Virus record (IMG/VR): IMGVR_UViG_3300009149_003774
Span: 1-20,407 of that record
Reading direction: 5' to 3' (one strand)
Length of the DNA stretch: 20,407 nucleotides
From: a virus
Under the pieces are notes generated by a model. That model did no database searches. It saw only the letters and a list, made by a program, of their open reading frames with translations, and was not told where the DNA came from. Within the stretch, counting starts at the first letter, position 1. Each line of letters opens with the position of its first letter. Below are positions 1 through 7,349 of this stretch, one piece after another. The position numbers were made by a program, and so were the translations under genes.

Positions 1-947
1 GGTTCACCAAAGTCTTTCACTGACTCCATGATCTTTGTGAATTGTTGTTTGGTGATTTTATCACGGATTAACATGACAGAATTATTTGATCTCCCTCGTT
101 GTGGATTCTCAATGAACCATGAACCAGTTTTAGCACCAAGCATATCATCGTCGTCAAATGAGAATACACAAATCGTTGCAGAACGTCTAACACCACCTGA
201 TAATACAGCATCAGACATATACATTGCAATGTCATAAGCATCAATTGGTCGTAGTTTTCCAGCAAATTCATCAGTTGTAAAACCATCACTTGATATTCGT
301 TTTTGAACCAATTCTTCAATTTTTTTGATGGAGTTTTTCAACCCTTCTGGACCAGGTGCTTTAAATCCACCTGAAATGAAGCTTCCAGCAGGCCTAATCA
401 ATGAAAAGTCAAATGAAACCTTTTTTCCATTACATTCTGAAAACGCTGTTGAATTTTTGAAAAATGAATTGACAACCATTCCAATGGCATCAGCCCATCC
501 TTCTATATTGTCAGGTATGACATATTCAAATTCACCATTGGTTCTTTTTCCAATTTCTGGCAATTTTTGAATGTGTTCTTTTTGTACCGAAAATCCAGTC
601 CCACATCCACACAACAAAAGATACATACATTCTTGGAAGAATCTTTCTCTGTCACAATACGAAACGATGCAATTGAACATTTTTGCTTCGTGTTTTTCAA
701 TTGATGGTCCTCCAAATTGTAACGCTCTTTGACTCCCAAGCACTCTTCGTTTTGCAACTTGTTTTTTGGCAAATTCAAAATCCTTACGGAATTCTTCGTT
801 TTCACTCAATTGTTTTGCAAATCTTCTTTCGTGCATTGAAAATACACGATCAACTTGTTCCTCCCAAGTTTCTCTGCGTTGATGATCTGTATCGTATTTG
901 GCATATTTTGCGTAAATTGTATAGTCTTGTAATGCTTTAATTGACAT
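1..947 (-). CDS. nrdJ: Class II (adenosylcobalamin-dependent) ribonucleotide reductase, N-terminal part
   Basis: The reading frame starts at ATG 947 and runs off the left edge of the window, giving 315 codons without a stop. This is the N-terminal half of a class II ribonucleoside-triphosphate reductase, which makes dNTPs using a B12-derived radical. Family signatures are seen in order: RVLGSQRALQFGGP (about 68-81); FNC with C93, in the position of the first redox cysteine; LLLCGCGTGFSVQ; ISGGFKAPGPEG; and DAVLSGGVRRSAT followed by RGRSNNSV. The radical-bearing finger-loop cysteine and the C-terminal reducing cysteines would lie outside the window. An AAAGGA ribosome binding site sits about 13 bases before the ATG, and a promoter with a normal leader lies upstream. 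Use of B12 means no oxygen requirement, but it relies on host cobalamin. The family call is firm; monomeric versus dimeric subtype is less certain. Confidence 0.93.
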   Translation of the reverse strand, partial: MSIKALQDYTIYAKYAKYDTDHQRRETWEEQVDRVFSMHERRFAKQLSENEEFRKDFEFAKKQVAKRRVLGSQRALQFGGPSIEKHEAKMFNCIVSYCDRERFFQECMYLLLCGCGTGFSVQKEHIQKLPEIGKRTNGEFEYVIPDNIEGWADAIGMVVNSFFKNSTAFSECNGKKVSFDFSLIRPAGSFISGGFKAPGPEGLKNSIKKIEELVQKRISSDGFTTDEFAGKLRPIDAYDIAMYMSDAVLSGGVRRSATICVFSFDDDDMLGAKTGSWFIENPQRGRSNNSVMLIRDKITKQQFTKIMESVKDFGE

Positions 948-982
948 GATTTTTTATAATCCTTTCGTGTTTTTAAAAATAA

Positions 983-1011
983 ATTGTAATATATTTTGCT
1001 GTTTTAGTCAA
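983..1011 (-). promoter_or_regulatory. Sigma-70-like promoter for the ribonucleotide reductase
   Basis: Reading the minus strand, TTGACT (1006-1011), a 17-base spacer and TACAAT (983-988) stand about 36 bases before the reductase start. The leader contains an AAAGGA site, so this transcript is leadered, unlike several others here. The rest of the 948-1149 gap is AT-rich. I see no gene or convincing terminator in it. Confidence 0.65.
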
Positions 1012-1149
1012 CATATAATATCGATTGTAAGTTTAAATATTGTATATATCTGGTAAGCAGTAAGCATTCACCAAAATAAAATTTTTATTTTTTTCTTCGA
1101 CAAAAACCCCATGAAAAATGCTTTACTGGTCATATTTATTGCCTAAAAA

Positions 1150-2364
1150 TTAAGCGTGTTGAATATATTCACATCCTTTTAGATCATCAATCCGATCACC
1201 CCCACAATACGAGATTGCCGACTGTAAATGACCTTGTAATTCATCTAAATATTCCATGTATGTTTTGCCATTACAATCCAATTCTACCGTAGTACCTTCA
1301 ATGTTTTTGTTATTTCCATTGGATACTGAAGCAGAACCATAATACACTTTCTTTTTGACCGTCAATGTATCATCATCCATGATATCTTCCGCTGGACTAT
1401 CAACACAAGCAGTAAACATTGAGCCAACCATCACCATGTCAGCACCAGCTGCAATTGCTTTGGCGATGTCACCAGGATGACGAATGCCTCCGTCAGCAAT
1501 AATTGGAACTGGATCAACTTGACAGTCTTGGAATCGTTTGTCAATCTCATTATTCAAAACCTCTTTAAATTTCTCTTGTTGGATATGCAGGTTGCCGTTG
1601 GATGTATTTGCTTTGATATATACCAACTCATCCCATGGACTTGAAAAAGAAGGTTCAAACGTGGCAGATGAATGATGCATTTTAGGTCGTGTGGTGTTAT
1701 TCACATAATCCATTGCTTCTTGTTCAGTTTTTTTCGCAATAACCTCTCTCGGAGCAGTTTGAGTTGATATTTTACATTTCTGAATAGTTGAGAACATCGG
1801 AGAATGGAAGCCTGTCATGAGTTTAGTCGAGCATGCGGCTCCTGGGCCGATGCCTACCTTCACCGCGTCAGCACCCCATCTTGACAAGTCTTCTACACCT
1901 TGACGAGTCATGACGTTTCCTGCTATGATTTTAGTTGGTTCATCCACCAATACAGTTTTACAGTGGGATAGAAAGTCTCGCATCTTTTTGCAATGACCAT
2001 GTGCAATATCAACCGTTATGAAATCAACAGGTGAGTCATTTTTAACCAACCATTCAACCAACTTGTAATCTTGATCTTGGACTCCAAGTGAAATGCTTAT
2101 CATCTTCAAGTCTTTTTCATTACTATCCAAAATCCACTGACACAACTCCTTGTATGGCATAAAACGATGTAACACGTAAAAGTAACCAGCTTCGCTTAGC
2201 TTCTCCGCAATTTCATAGTCAATACAACATTTCATATTGGATGGGATTGCAGGTAACTTGAATGTATGCCCACATAACTCAATTGATGTATCTAGTTTAG
2301 ATCTACTATCACCATCAAAATATTTAGCAACCAATGAAACATCTGAATAGTCTAATTCACTCAT
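1150..2364 (-). CDS. guaC: GMP reductase (type 2, Bacillus GuaC-like) with an internal insertion
   Basis: GMP reductase converts GMP to IMP with NADPH, feeding guanine nucleotides from host RNA back into purine exchange. The 404-residue protein follows GuaC closely: HTFKLPAIPSNM near 33-44, YFYVLHRF near 61-68, TVDIAHGH near 117-124, IIAGNV near 146-151, then KVGIGPGAACSTK with catalytic C178. After that come PIIADGGIRHPGDIAKAI (287-304), the VMVGS phosphate site and YYGSAS (341-346). About 80 extra residues (roughly 198-282) separate the catalytic loop from the IIADGG strand, where relatives have about 20. I chose ATG 2364 rather than the in-frame ATG at 2412 because homologues begin just before the D-Y motif. 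The start overlaps the end of the upstream gene by 8 bases. IMP dehydrogenase is the alternative, but HTFKLP and the GuaC2-like C-terminus favour GMP reductase. Confidence 0.88.
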   Translation of the reverse strand: MSELDYSDVSLVAKYFDGDSRSKLDTSIELCGHTFKLPAIPSNMKCCIDYEIAEKLSEAGYFYVLHRFMPYKELCQWILDSNEKDLKMISISLGVQDQDYKLVEWLVKNDSPVDFITVDIAHGHCKKMRDFLSHCKTVLVDEPTKIIAGNVMTRQGVEDLSRWGADAVKVGIGPGAACSTKLMTGFHSPMFSTIQKCKISTQTAPREVIAKKTEQEAMDYVNNTTRPKMHHSSATFEPSFSSPWDELVYIKANTSNGNLHIQQEKFKEVLNNEIDKRFQDCQVDPVPIIADGGIRHPGDIAKAIAAGADMVMVGSMFTACVDSPAEDIMDDDTLTVKKKVYYGSASVSNGNNKNIEGTTVELDCNGKTYMEYLDELQGHLQSAISYCGGDRIDDLKGCEYIQHA

Positions 2365-2587
2365 CTTCAATTTTTTCAATTTGTTTTGATAAGCATATAA
2401 ATTCACCCACAATTGGAAACCTCACCAAACAATAATCCGATGTTGGGTTCTCTTTGATCGCTGGAAAATAATTCTTAATTTTGGTTGATTCTTCCAACTT
2501 TATCAATTTTCCAATTTCACCTTTCGGGATCAAATTTCCATCTGGACCACCAACTTTGATTGGGTATTTTGCTTTTATCTTTGTCAT
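2357..2587 (-). CDS. Small conserved-looking phage protein, function unknown
   Basis: This 76-residue protein is rich in lysine, glycine and beta-branched residues. It has a KVGGPDGNLIPKGEIG segment near the N-terminus and a CLVRFPIVGEFICL strand-like segment near the C-terminus. That pattern fits a small beta-barrel, but I do not recognise a named family. The start codon overlaps the stop of the preceding gene (ATGA), so translation is probably coupled. The end overlaps the start of the GMP reductase gene. Confidence 0.7.
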   Translation of the reverse strand: MTKIKAKYPIKVGGPDGNLIPKGEIGKLIKLEESTKIKNYFPAIKENPTSDYCLVRFPIVGEFICLSKQIEKIEDE

Positions 2588-2835
2588 TTACAGTTTTCGT
2601 TCGCACCACCGCGAAAATTATCAATTTTGTTTTTCAAAAATGAATTTTCTGTTTTGAGTTTGGAAATTTCTTCTTCAAGGGGTTGAATTTGAAGTTTATA
2701 AGTCTGATCAGCCACCTTCATAAGCATATCACGATTTTCCATCAACCAACTGACATACTTCAGTTTTTCCTCGGTATTAACTTTGACAGCTTCCACTTCT
2801 AGTAGAATTTCTTCCCATTCTTCATTATGATTCAT
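2584..2835 (-). CDS. Small coiled-coil protein, function unknown
   Basis: This 83-residue protein is mostly helical. From about residue 45 it has heptad-like spacing of L, I and F with many E and K residues (QIQPLEEEISKLKTENSFLK), which suggests a short coiled coil that could mediate self-association. There are no catalytic motifs. It overlaps its neighbours at both ends: 11 bases with the upstream gene and an ATGA with the downstream one. It is therefore translated as part of the operon that runs from the Cas4-like nuclease to GMP reductase. Confidence 0.7.
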   Translation of the reverse strand: MNHNEEWEEILLEVEAVKVNTEEKLKYVSWLMENRDMLMKVADQTYKLQIQPLEEEISKLKTENSFLKNKIDNFRGGANENCK

Positions 2836-3196
2836 TTTCTACAGCCTTATCTGGATGAACCTCATACACCACTTGATCCGTTTTAGGATTTTTTGCGGTT
2901 ATAGTAGTCATGGTCATCTTTGATGTGATATGCAAAAACAATGCAGCAAATTCATTAATAAATACCGCATGTGCTTTTTGTGGGTCTTCATCAAAATACC
3001 AAGCGGCCAACGGATCTTCACTGTTTGACAACTTAGCACTCAAAAATGCTGGAATCTTCTTTTCTGAACATAACTGTGAAAGTTCTTGCATCTTTTCCAT
3101 GACAAGCTTTTCATCGTCTGTTAATTCAATATTATCAACTGAGTATAATTCATCTCTGTTGTCTTCGTCTTCTGTATTTAGTATATAGTCACTCAT
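2825..3196 (-). CDS. Hypothetical acidic phage protein
   Basis: This 123-residue protein has a strongly acidic N-terminus (TEDEDNRDELYSVDNIELTDDE), then a mixed region with LSAKLSNSEDPLAAWYFDEDP near the centre, and ends with VYEVHPDKAVENES. No catalytic pattern or membrane segment is visible. An AAAGG ribosome binding site lies 7-11 bases before the ATG, which supports this start. It sits between the small membrane protein gene and the coiled-coil gene in the same direction. I do not recognise the family. Confidence 0.72.
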   Translation of the reverse strand: MSDYILNTEDEDNRDELYSVDNIELTDDEKLVMEKMQELSQLCSEKKIPAFLSAKLSNSEDPLAAWYFDEDPQKAHAVFINEFAALFLHITSKMTMTTITAKNPKTDQVVYEVHPDKAVENES

Positions 3197-3223
3197 AATT
3201 TACCTTTATTTTATTTTTCAAAT

Positions 3224-3448
3224 TTATTTTCCAATCATTTCCGCAATTAATGCCAAAAATGCAAGACCGAAAACAAAACCGGCTATACAAATTAGAATTG
3301 AAAAAATGATTGCATATGGAATCCACAATGGAGCAAATATCCACCACCACGACCATGCTATGTTTCCTGTCAATTTGAGGATGATAAAAATGATTGTAAG
3401 CAAAGCACATCCGCTGATTTGAATCCGGCTTGATTTTGTCTTGTTCAT
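3224..3448 (-). CDS. Small two-helix membrane protein of the phage 'transmembrane Fragile-X-F' type
   Basis: This 74-residue protein has two predicted membrane segments, at about residues 14-30 (ALLTIIFIILKLTG) and 40-70 (PYAIIFSILICIAGFVFGLAF). Between them is the tryptophan-rich turn WSWWWIFAPLWIP. The KLTGxIxWSWWWxxxPLW pattern is typical of small phage proteins annotated as transmembrane Fragile-X-F proteins. Their role is not established; an inner-membrane function such as host modification or exclusion is plausible. The ATG overlaps the TAA of the upstream nuclease gene (TAATG), and that gene's end carries a GAAGGA ribosome binding site. Confidence 0.8.
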   Translation of the reverse strand: MNKTKSSRIQISGCALLTIIFIILKLTGNIAWSWWWIFAPLWIPYAIIFSILICIAGFVFGLAFLALIAEMIGK

Positions 3449-4446
3449 TATATTCCTTCTTTTCTGTCACATGGACCACCCTCTTTACAAGAGAATTCAC
3501 AATATTTACAATTGCTGTATTTGGTTTTTCCTTTGTGTGGGTTTTTTCTAAATTTTCCATCTACGTTGTATACGCCATCCGGTGTGAAACAATTCTCAAT
3601 GAATTGTACCAACGTTGATACAGCGTCATTGATCATAACCTTTCCTGATGGTGGAGTTATTTTTTGAATCCTTCCCTCTGGAAAAGAAGCATTCTCCATT
3701 AATGTTCGTTTCAACACCAAAAATTCTACCTCAATCTTGTCAAGCGGAATCCCAAATTGTTGATTGTAAAAAGCCTTGTAGAATAACAACTGCATTATCT
3801 TATGCATGTCTGCTTTTTGATATTTATTCCACATTCTGGTAGATGTTTTCAAATCAATGATCTTGATTTTGCCTGATGCTTTTTCACGAAGTACTATATC
3901 AAGATATCCAACAAAAGATAAGTTATTCATGACAGCCATATTGATTGGAATTTCAATCCCAGCAAGTTCATATTTGTCAGTTGGAAAATACTTTTGACGA
4001 TTTGAATAATCTGAAATGTGTTTCAAAATTAATTCTCCATGCTCCGTAAAAGTATCAAAATCATCATCCGATATATCCACTGGGTCTGATATGGTTTTGT
4101 ATGTTTTCTTTCCATTGTCATCTAATACATAATTACCATCATCATCTTTGACTGAGACTTTTTTCTCTCCTTTCAGTTCTTTTGCAAAAACTTCATTGAA
4201 TCGCCCTATGATGTCAAATCCATCTGCTTCACGACCACCTTCATTAAATAACTTCGTCAGAAAATCTTGGATTGCTTCGTGTATTGCCGATCCGAATGCG
4301 ACGTGGACGTTGTTTTCATACTTGGATAAACCATCAATATACGCTAACTTATACGAATATGGGCACTTAAACCAAGTTGAAAACTGACTATAGCTTACTC
4401 GCTTTCTACCTGATGTGTTTAGTTGTTTCTTCTTTTCTTCTGCCAT
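3448..4446 (-). CDS. PD-(D/E)XK nuclease of the Cas4/RecB type with cysteine cluster
   Basis: This 332-residue protein is a predicted DNA exonuclease of the RecB/Cas4-like family. C28 (WFKCPYSYKLAYIDG) and three closely spaced C-terminal cysteines (NCKYCEFSCKEGGPC) fit an iron-sulfur cluster that ties the two ends of the domain together. The core is visible as H56 in AFGSAIHEAI, an aspartate in GYLDIVL, and KIIDLKTS as the D/E-X-K motif, followed by a QLLFYKAFY helix with the usual Q-x3-Y arrangement. It likely acts in phage DNA recombination, repair or host DNA turnover. It is the first gene of an operon that continues to GMP reductase. Its ATG stands 6 bases after the -10 box, which predicts a leaderless message. 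Confidence 0.86.
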   Translation of the reverse strand: MAEEKKKQLNTSGRKRVSYSQFSTWFKCPYSYKLAYIDGLSKYENNVHVAFGSAIHEAIQDFLTKLFNEGGREADGFDIIGRFNEVFAKELKGEKKVSVKDDDGNYVLDDNGKKTYKTISDPVDISDDDFDTFTEHGELILKHISDYSNRQKYFPTDKYELAGIEIPINMAVMNNLSFVGYLDIVLREKASGKIKIIDLKTSTRMWNKYQKADMHKIMQLLFYKAFYNQQFGIPLDKIEVEFLVLKRTLMENASFPEGRIQKITPPSGKVMINDAVSTLVQFIENCFTPDGVYNVDGKFRKNPHKGKTKYSNCKYCEFSCKEGGPCDRKEGI

Positions 4447-4452
4447 TCTGGA

Positions 4453-4481
4453 ATAATATCATCAAAAATGTGGTAGGTCAA
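4453..4481 (-). promoter_or_regulatory. Sigma-70-like promoter, leaderless type, for the Cas4-like nuclease operon
   Basis: On the minus strand TTGACC (4476-4481), a 17-base spacer and TATTAT (4453-4458) are followed after 6 bases (TCCAGA) by the nuclease ATG. A start about 7 bases after the -10 box would fall on the initiation codon, leaving no room for a Shine-Dalgarno site. Confidence 0.68.
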
Positions 4482-4501
4482 GATATAAAAACACAAAACT
4501 G

Positions 4502-4516
4502 AATATTTATGAATAT
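4502..4516. repeat. 15-base repeat AATATTTATGAATAT, copy 1
   Basis: An identical 15-base, partly self-complementary element occurs here and at 16638-16652. In both places it lies about 14-21 bases upstream of a minus-strand -35 box, followed by a T/G-rich stretch containing TTTTGTG or TTGTGTTT. On the minus strand it reads with CATAAATA, resembling a T4-type late promoter core (TATAAATA). Here it also directly abuts the start codon of the plus-strand ParB-like gene, as TATTTA-N7-ATG. It could be an operator, an UP element or a late promoter. Confidence 0.45.
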
Positions 4517-4954
4517 ATGGATGAGTCGCTTAAAAAATTGTTATTAGAAGTCCAAAATAAATGGACCACCCCAAAACTTGAAAATGAATTGAAAGATTTA
4601 GAAGCAGTCGCTGAAGAATTTGACATTTCACTTGATAGACTGAAAGAAGATTTCAAACGCGGTGAAATCAGAATGCTCCCAAACAAAATCTGGGAAACTC
4701 TCGGCCGTTGTGATTGTAAAAAAGCAAATTCATTTTTGGAAATTGTTGATATCGCTCACAAACAACAAAAAGTTGATCCAGAATACAAATCCCAATGGAA
4801 AGAATTTAAAGAAGCATTCCGAAGCGGGAAACAACTAAGTGCACCCGTTGTTATGAAACATGATCATCAATATCATCTTGTTTCAGGCAACACACGATTA
4901 ATGGTTGCCAAAGTAATGAATGTTACTCCGTTTGTGTATCTATTTGTAAGTTAA
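4517..4954 (+). CDS. ParB-like-fold hypothetical protein
   Basis: This 145-residue protein is the only plus-strand gene in the first 17 kb. Its N-terminal two thirds are helical and charged. The C-terminal part (SAPVVMKHDHQYHLVSGNTRLMVA) resembles the ParB/sulfiredoxin-type nucleotide-binding motif, in which a hydrophobic strand is followed by G-x-x-R (here SGNTRL). Similar motifs occur in phage ParB-like proteins of unknown role; a DNA-related function is inference. The -10-like TATTTA lies exactly 7 bases before the ATG, but I see no good -35 box. The last 32 bases overlap the end of the convergent gene on the minus strand. Confidence 0.75.
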   Translation: MDESLKKLLLEVQNKWTTPKLENELKDLEAVAEEFDISLDRLKEDFKRGEIRMLPNKIWETLGRCDCKKANSFLEIVDIAHKQQKVDPEYKSQWKEFKEAFRSGKQLSAPVVMKHDHQYHLVSGNTRLMVAKVMNVTPFVYLFVS

Positions 4955-5186
4955 GGTAATCTCTCAGTTCAATCATTCTCTGTTCATCAAGCATAACCTG
5001 ATCTCCAAATGGTTTTCCTATTGTAATCACTCTCCAGATATATCTCAGTTTATCTTTGAAACCTAATTTTTTACCTTCACATCCAATAGTGTAAAAATAT
5101 ACTTCAAGAAAATCATCTTCATCTTTCCGAAGAATCAATCCTTCGCCATAACATGCACAAGGTATTACTTTTGTCTCAGTCTTCAT
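4923..5186 (-). CDS. Hypothetical phage protein (87 aa)
   Basis: This is a small soluble protein with KTETKVIPCACYGEGLIL, suggesting a beta-strand start with two cysteines, then a basic aromatic segment (KDKLRYIWRVITIGKPFGDQVML) and a helical end. The RYIWR...GKP...D pattern is familiar from small phage orphans, but it has no assigned function. It is the last gene of the four-gene operon that begins with the PTH2-like protein. Its start overlaps the end of the gene before it by 11 bases, and its end overlaps the convergent ParB-like gene. Confidence 0.7.
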   Translation of the reverse strand: MKTETKVIPCACYGEGLILRKDEDDFLEVYFYTIGCEGKKLGFKDKLRYIWRVITIGKPFGDQVMLDEQRMIELRDYLNLQIDTQTE

Positions 5187-5385
5187 ATACTATATTATCT
5201 TGAGGTTTATATTTAAATCTTCGCAATGCATCTTCTGCTTCCATCAACGACTTCCCACCGACTAAAATTCCATTTGGATATTTACAATCATACCACCAGA
5301 AACACAAAATTTTGTTTTGGACGACATAACAGATTCCCCCATAATGGTTTTTTCGTTCTACGATTCTATATTTTTCCAATTTCAT
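5176..5385 (-). CDS. Hypothetical phage protein (69 aa)
   Basis: This short protein has alternating hydrophobic and aromatic residues (NHYGGICYVVQNKILCFWWYDC), consistent with a small beta-sheet, followed by a helical GKSLMEAEDALRRFKY segment. No known motif is evident. Its start overlaps the stop of the upstream gene (ATGA), and its end overlaps the next gene by 11 bases. This tight packing supports it as a real translated gene. Confidence 0.66.
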   Translation of the reverse strand: MKLEKYRIVERKNHYGGICYVVQNKILCFWWYDCKYPNGILVGGKSLMEAEDALRRFKYKPQDNIVYED

Positions 5386-5663
5386 AATTTGTGCCTAAAA
5401 TCATCATCGTTTCGGGATGGAGTTTCCCAACAATCATTTCTACGATCCCAATGTCGTTTGTCGTAAACATTGAAGTCAATTCCCCAAAATAGAAAATGTA
5501 AATACAATCCACCACCAGCATGATCACATTTTCTCGTGAAGCTCAAATCAAATTTGAAACCACAGTATGAATAACTGTATGGTTTATGCCACTGTATTTC
5601 AAAATTTTTATTTTCGCTTAAAACCAAGTTCAAATAACTAGAGTATATTTTTAATCGTTTCAT
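5382..5663 (-). CDS. Hypothetical phage protein (93 aa), aromatic-rich
   Basis: This protein is rich in aromatic residues and histidine, with a DHAGGGLYLHFLFWGIDFNVYD segment followed by KRHWDRRNDCWE. The 'G-D/D-H then strand then YDxRHW' layout is common in small phage orphans with a predicted beta-sandwich, but no function is known to me. It is translationally coupled on both sides: its start overlaps the stop of the PTH2-like gene, and its stop overlaps the next start. Confidence 0.68.
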   Translation of the reverse strand: MKRLKIYSSYLNLVLSENKNFEIQWHKPYSYSYCGFKFDLSFTRKCDHAGGGLYLHFLFWGIDFNVYDKRHWDRRNDCWETPSRNDDDFRHKL

Positions 5664-6172
5664 GGGTGTAGTTTTAAATGTCCAACTAATTTCTTGGTTG
5701 TTTCACTGTTTTTGTCAGCAAATAAATAAGCACATGTTACTTCGTTTCTGAAGCATACAAAGTCACCGCTTTCAAGTTCATGTGGATCTTCGGTGTGAAA
5801 ATCACGGTCTATCAAATCCTTAACTTCCAAATTTACAATATACGGATATGTTGGGTCGTGTAGATAATCAAACACAACTTGATTCTGTAGTTTAGCAGTG
5901 ACTATGTTAAGATCCACATTCTCAATTTCAACCAAATCACAACCCAATACTAATACAGTACCAAATCCTTGACAGGTTGTGTTTTTCCATTCAAGAGCAG
6001 CTTCAGTCACAGATTTACTTTCCGCCCATAAAGCTTCTTCTTGTTTTGTTCTATCGTCAATATCAGCGACAAAAGCATTACTAACATGACTAGCTTGTGC
6101 CATTGCTTTACCTGGATTCATTGAAGGTAAATCAGTTCTCATTAAAATGTATAGTACGTATTCAGTTTCCAT
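5660..6172 (-). CDS. PTH2-family (peptidyl-tRNA hydrolase II-like) protein
   Basis: The 170-residue protein opens with YVLYILMRTDLPSMNPGKAMAQASHVSNAF. This matches the PTH2 signature in which a hydrophobic strand and R-T-D-L are followed by G-K-x-x-A-Q-x-x-H. PTH2 enzymes release peptides from stalled peptidyl-tRNA. Phage copies are known but not well studied, so activity is inferred. The C-terminal part (ELESGDFVCFRN and HLKLHP) does not match the family in an obvious way. Its ATG comes 6 bases after a strong -10 box, making it a predicted leaderless message. It heads a four-gene overlapping operon. Confidence 0.75.
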   Translation of the reverse strand: METEYVLYILMRTDLPSMNPGKAMAQASHVSNAFVADIDDRTKQEEALWAESKSVTEAALEWKNTTCQGFGTVLVLGCDLVEIENVDLNIVTAKLQNQVVFDYLHDPTYPYIVNLEVKDLIDRDFHTEDPHELESGDFVCFRNEVTCAYLFADKNSETTKKLVGHLKLHP

Positions 6173-6178
6173 AATAAC

Positions 6179-6207
6179 AATATATCAGTATCCTTGTCGT
6201 TTGTCAA
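6179..6207 (-). promoter_or_regulatory. Consensus sigma-70 promoter, leaderless type, inside the end of the upstream gene
   Basis: TTGACA (6202-6207), a 17-base spacer and TATATT (6179-6184) on the minus strand, then 6 bases (GTTATT) and the ATG at 6172. The -35 box and spacer overlap the last codons of the gene ending at 6185. A consensus match this close embedded in a coding end makes the leaderless arrangement notable. Confidence 0.72.
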
Positions 6208-6394
6208 GGAAATTTTGTAATTCGTCTTTAAGTTTTTGTGCAGAGAATAATAAATCATCATGTGCATTGATCACCTCGCTGGCAGGCGCTGTCGCTAAAT
6301 TTTTAAAGTAATGTAGATCCTCTAAATAATCTAAGCATGCTTTGGCTCTATCATCCTTTAATGCCAACTCTTTTAATTGTTCAGATGTTATCAT
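6185..6394 (-). CDS. Small helical protein downstream of PRPP synthetase
   Basis: I chose ATG 6394, giving 69 residues, because GGAAGGG lies 8 bases before it and the gene starts one base after the PRPP synthetase stop. The longer frame from 6466 would overlap that enzyme by 71 bases. The protein is predicted helical throughout (SEQLKELALKDDRAKACLDY, then LKDELQNFLDKRQGY), with no recognisable motif. It is the last gene of the PRPP synthetase operon, and its 3' end contains the promoter of the following gene. Confidence 0.66.
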   Translation of the reverse strand: MITSEQLKELALKDDRAKACLDYLEDLHYFKNLATAPASEVINAHDDLLFSAQKLKDELQNFLDKRQGY

Positions 6395-6395
6395 T

Positions 6396-7349
6396 TTAAA
6401 ACCCTTCCACTTGAAATAATTCAGATATACTTTCGTTTGTGTGGGTTCGTTTAATTGCCCTACCAAGCAGATTACCCACGTTTAATTCTGTCATTTTCCC
6501 CACTCTGGAATTCTGTAGGTTTATGGTTTTGTTATGAGTGGTATTCGTGTAAATGAATTCATCTATCACATGGCCAGCGCTTTCAAATCGTTCTTGTGCC
6601 TTGGTTGTAAATACTCCGTGGGTAATGGCACATGTCACTGTACTAGCACCAGCTTCTTTACAAATATCAGCAGCAGATATCAACGTACCAGCACTTTCTG
6701 TCATATCGTCAACCAATAATACATTTTTGTCCTTAACATCACCACATACTTCACTACTTTCTACTTCCGTGTCTGATATACGTTTCTTGGCAATAAATGC
6801 AAAAGATACATCCAATGTTTCAGCATAAGCGTGAGCACGTTTAACTCCGCCCACATCTGGAGATACAACCACATTGATGTTGTTGGTTTTGTTAAGATAT
6901 TCTGTGATCACAGGTGTTGCATATAAATGATCTACGGGTATCTTGAAAAATCCTTGGGCTTGAGCACAATGAAAATCCATGCTGATGATTCTATTGGCAC
7001 CAGCAGCTTCTATCATATCTGCGACAAGTCTGCCAGAAATAGGCGTTCTACTTTTTGTTTTACGGTCTTGTCGTAAATATCCCATGTAAGGAATCACAGC
7101 GGTAATACGACTGGCAGATGCTCTTTTAGCAGCATCAATCATGATCAATAACTCCATTAGATTGTCATTGACAGGTGTATCCAGACTTTGGATAATGAAC
7201 GTATCTTGGCCTCGTATGTTCTCTTTATACTGACAATACCGTTCTCCAGACGGAAAAGCATGTAGATATACATTCCCAAATGGTTCATCTAAGAATTGGC
7301 AAATTTGTTTGGTTAGTTTTTTGTTAGAGCTACCGCTGAATATTTTCAT
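6396..7349 (-). CDS. prs: Ribose-phosphate pyrophosphokinase (PRPP synthetase)-like
   Basis: This 317-residue protein has full family length. Visible motifs are PYMGYLRQDRK (87-97, ATP-binding region), SMDFHCAQAQGFF (123-135), the flexible-loop region AKKRISDTEVE (187-197) and the PRPP loop VDDMTESAGT (213-222), where most enzymes have DDMIDTAGT. The standard reaction is ATP plus ribose-5-phosphate to PRPP, the substrate of the neighbouring NAMPT. An alternative is important: phage homologues called Adps attach pyrophosphate to ADP-ribose as the first step of the NARP1 NAD+ rebuilding pathway. Sequence alone cannot separate the two. The D-to-E and T-to-S changes in the loop are worth checking. 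The start overlaps the stop of the 46-residue membrane peptide upstream. Confidence 0.9.
   Translation of the reverse strand: MKIFSGSSNKKLTKQICQFLDEPFGNVYLHAFPSGERYCQYKENIRGQDTFIIQSLDTPVNDNLMELLIMIDAAKRASASRITAVIPYMGYLRQDRKTKSRTPISGRLVADMIEAAGANRIISMDFHCAQAQGFFKIPVDHLYATPVITEYLNKTNNINVVVSPDVGGVKRAHAYAETLDVSFAFIAKKRISDTEVESSEVCGDVKDKNVLLVDDMTESAGTLISAADICKEAGASTVTCAITHGVFTTKAQERFESAGHVIDEFIYTNTTHNKTINLQNSRVGKMTELNVGNLLGRAIKRTHTNESISELFQVEGF

Noticed and set aside
1050-1150. Possible terminator after GMP reductase in the AT-rich gap
   Set aside because: Only A/T pairs can form (AAAATTTTATTTT), with no GC stem as in the two clear terminators.
2910-3188. A 92-codon serine-rich plus-strand frame
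   Set aside because: It is the antisense shadow of the 123-aa gene at 2825-3196, which has a good ribosome binding site and operon overlaps.
3189-3560. A 123-codon minus-strand frame across the membrane protein gene and the end of the Cas4-like nuclease gene
   Set aside because: It overlaps two better-supported genes in other frames, has a low-complexity composition and lacks a ribosome binding site.
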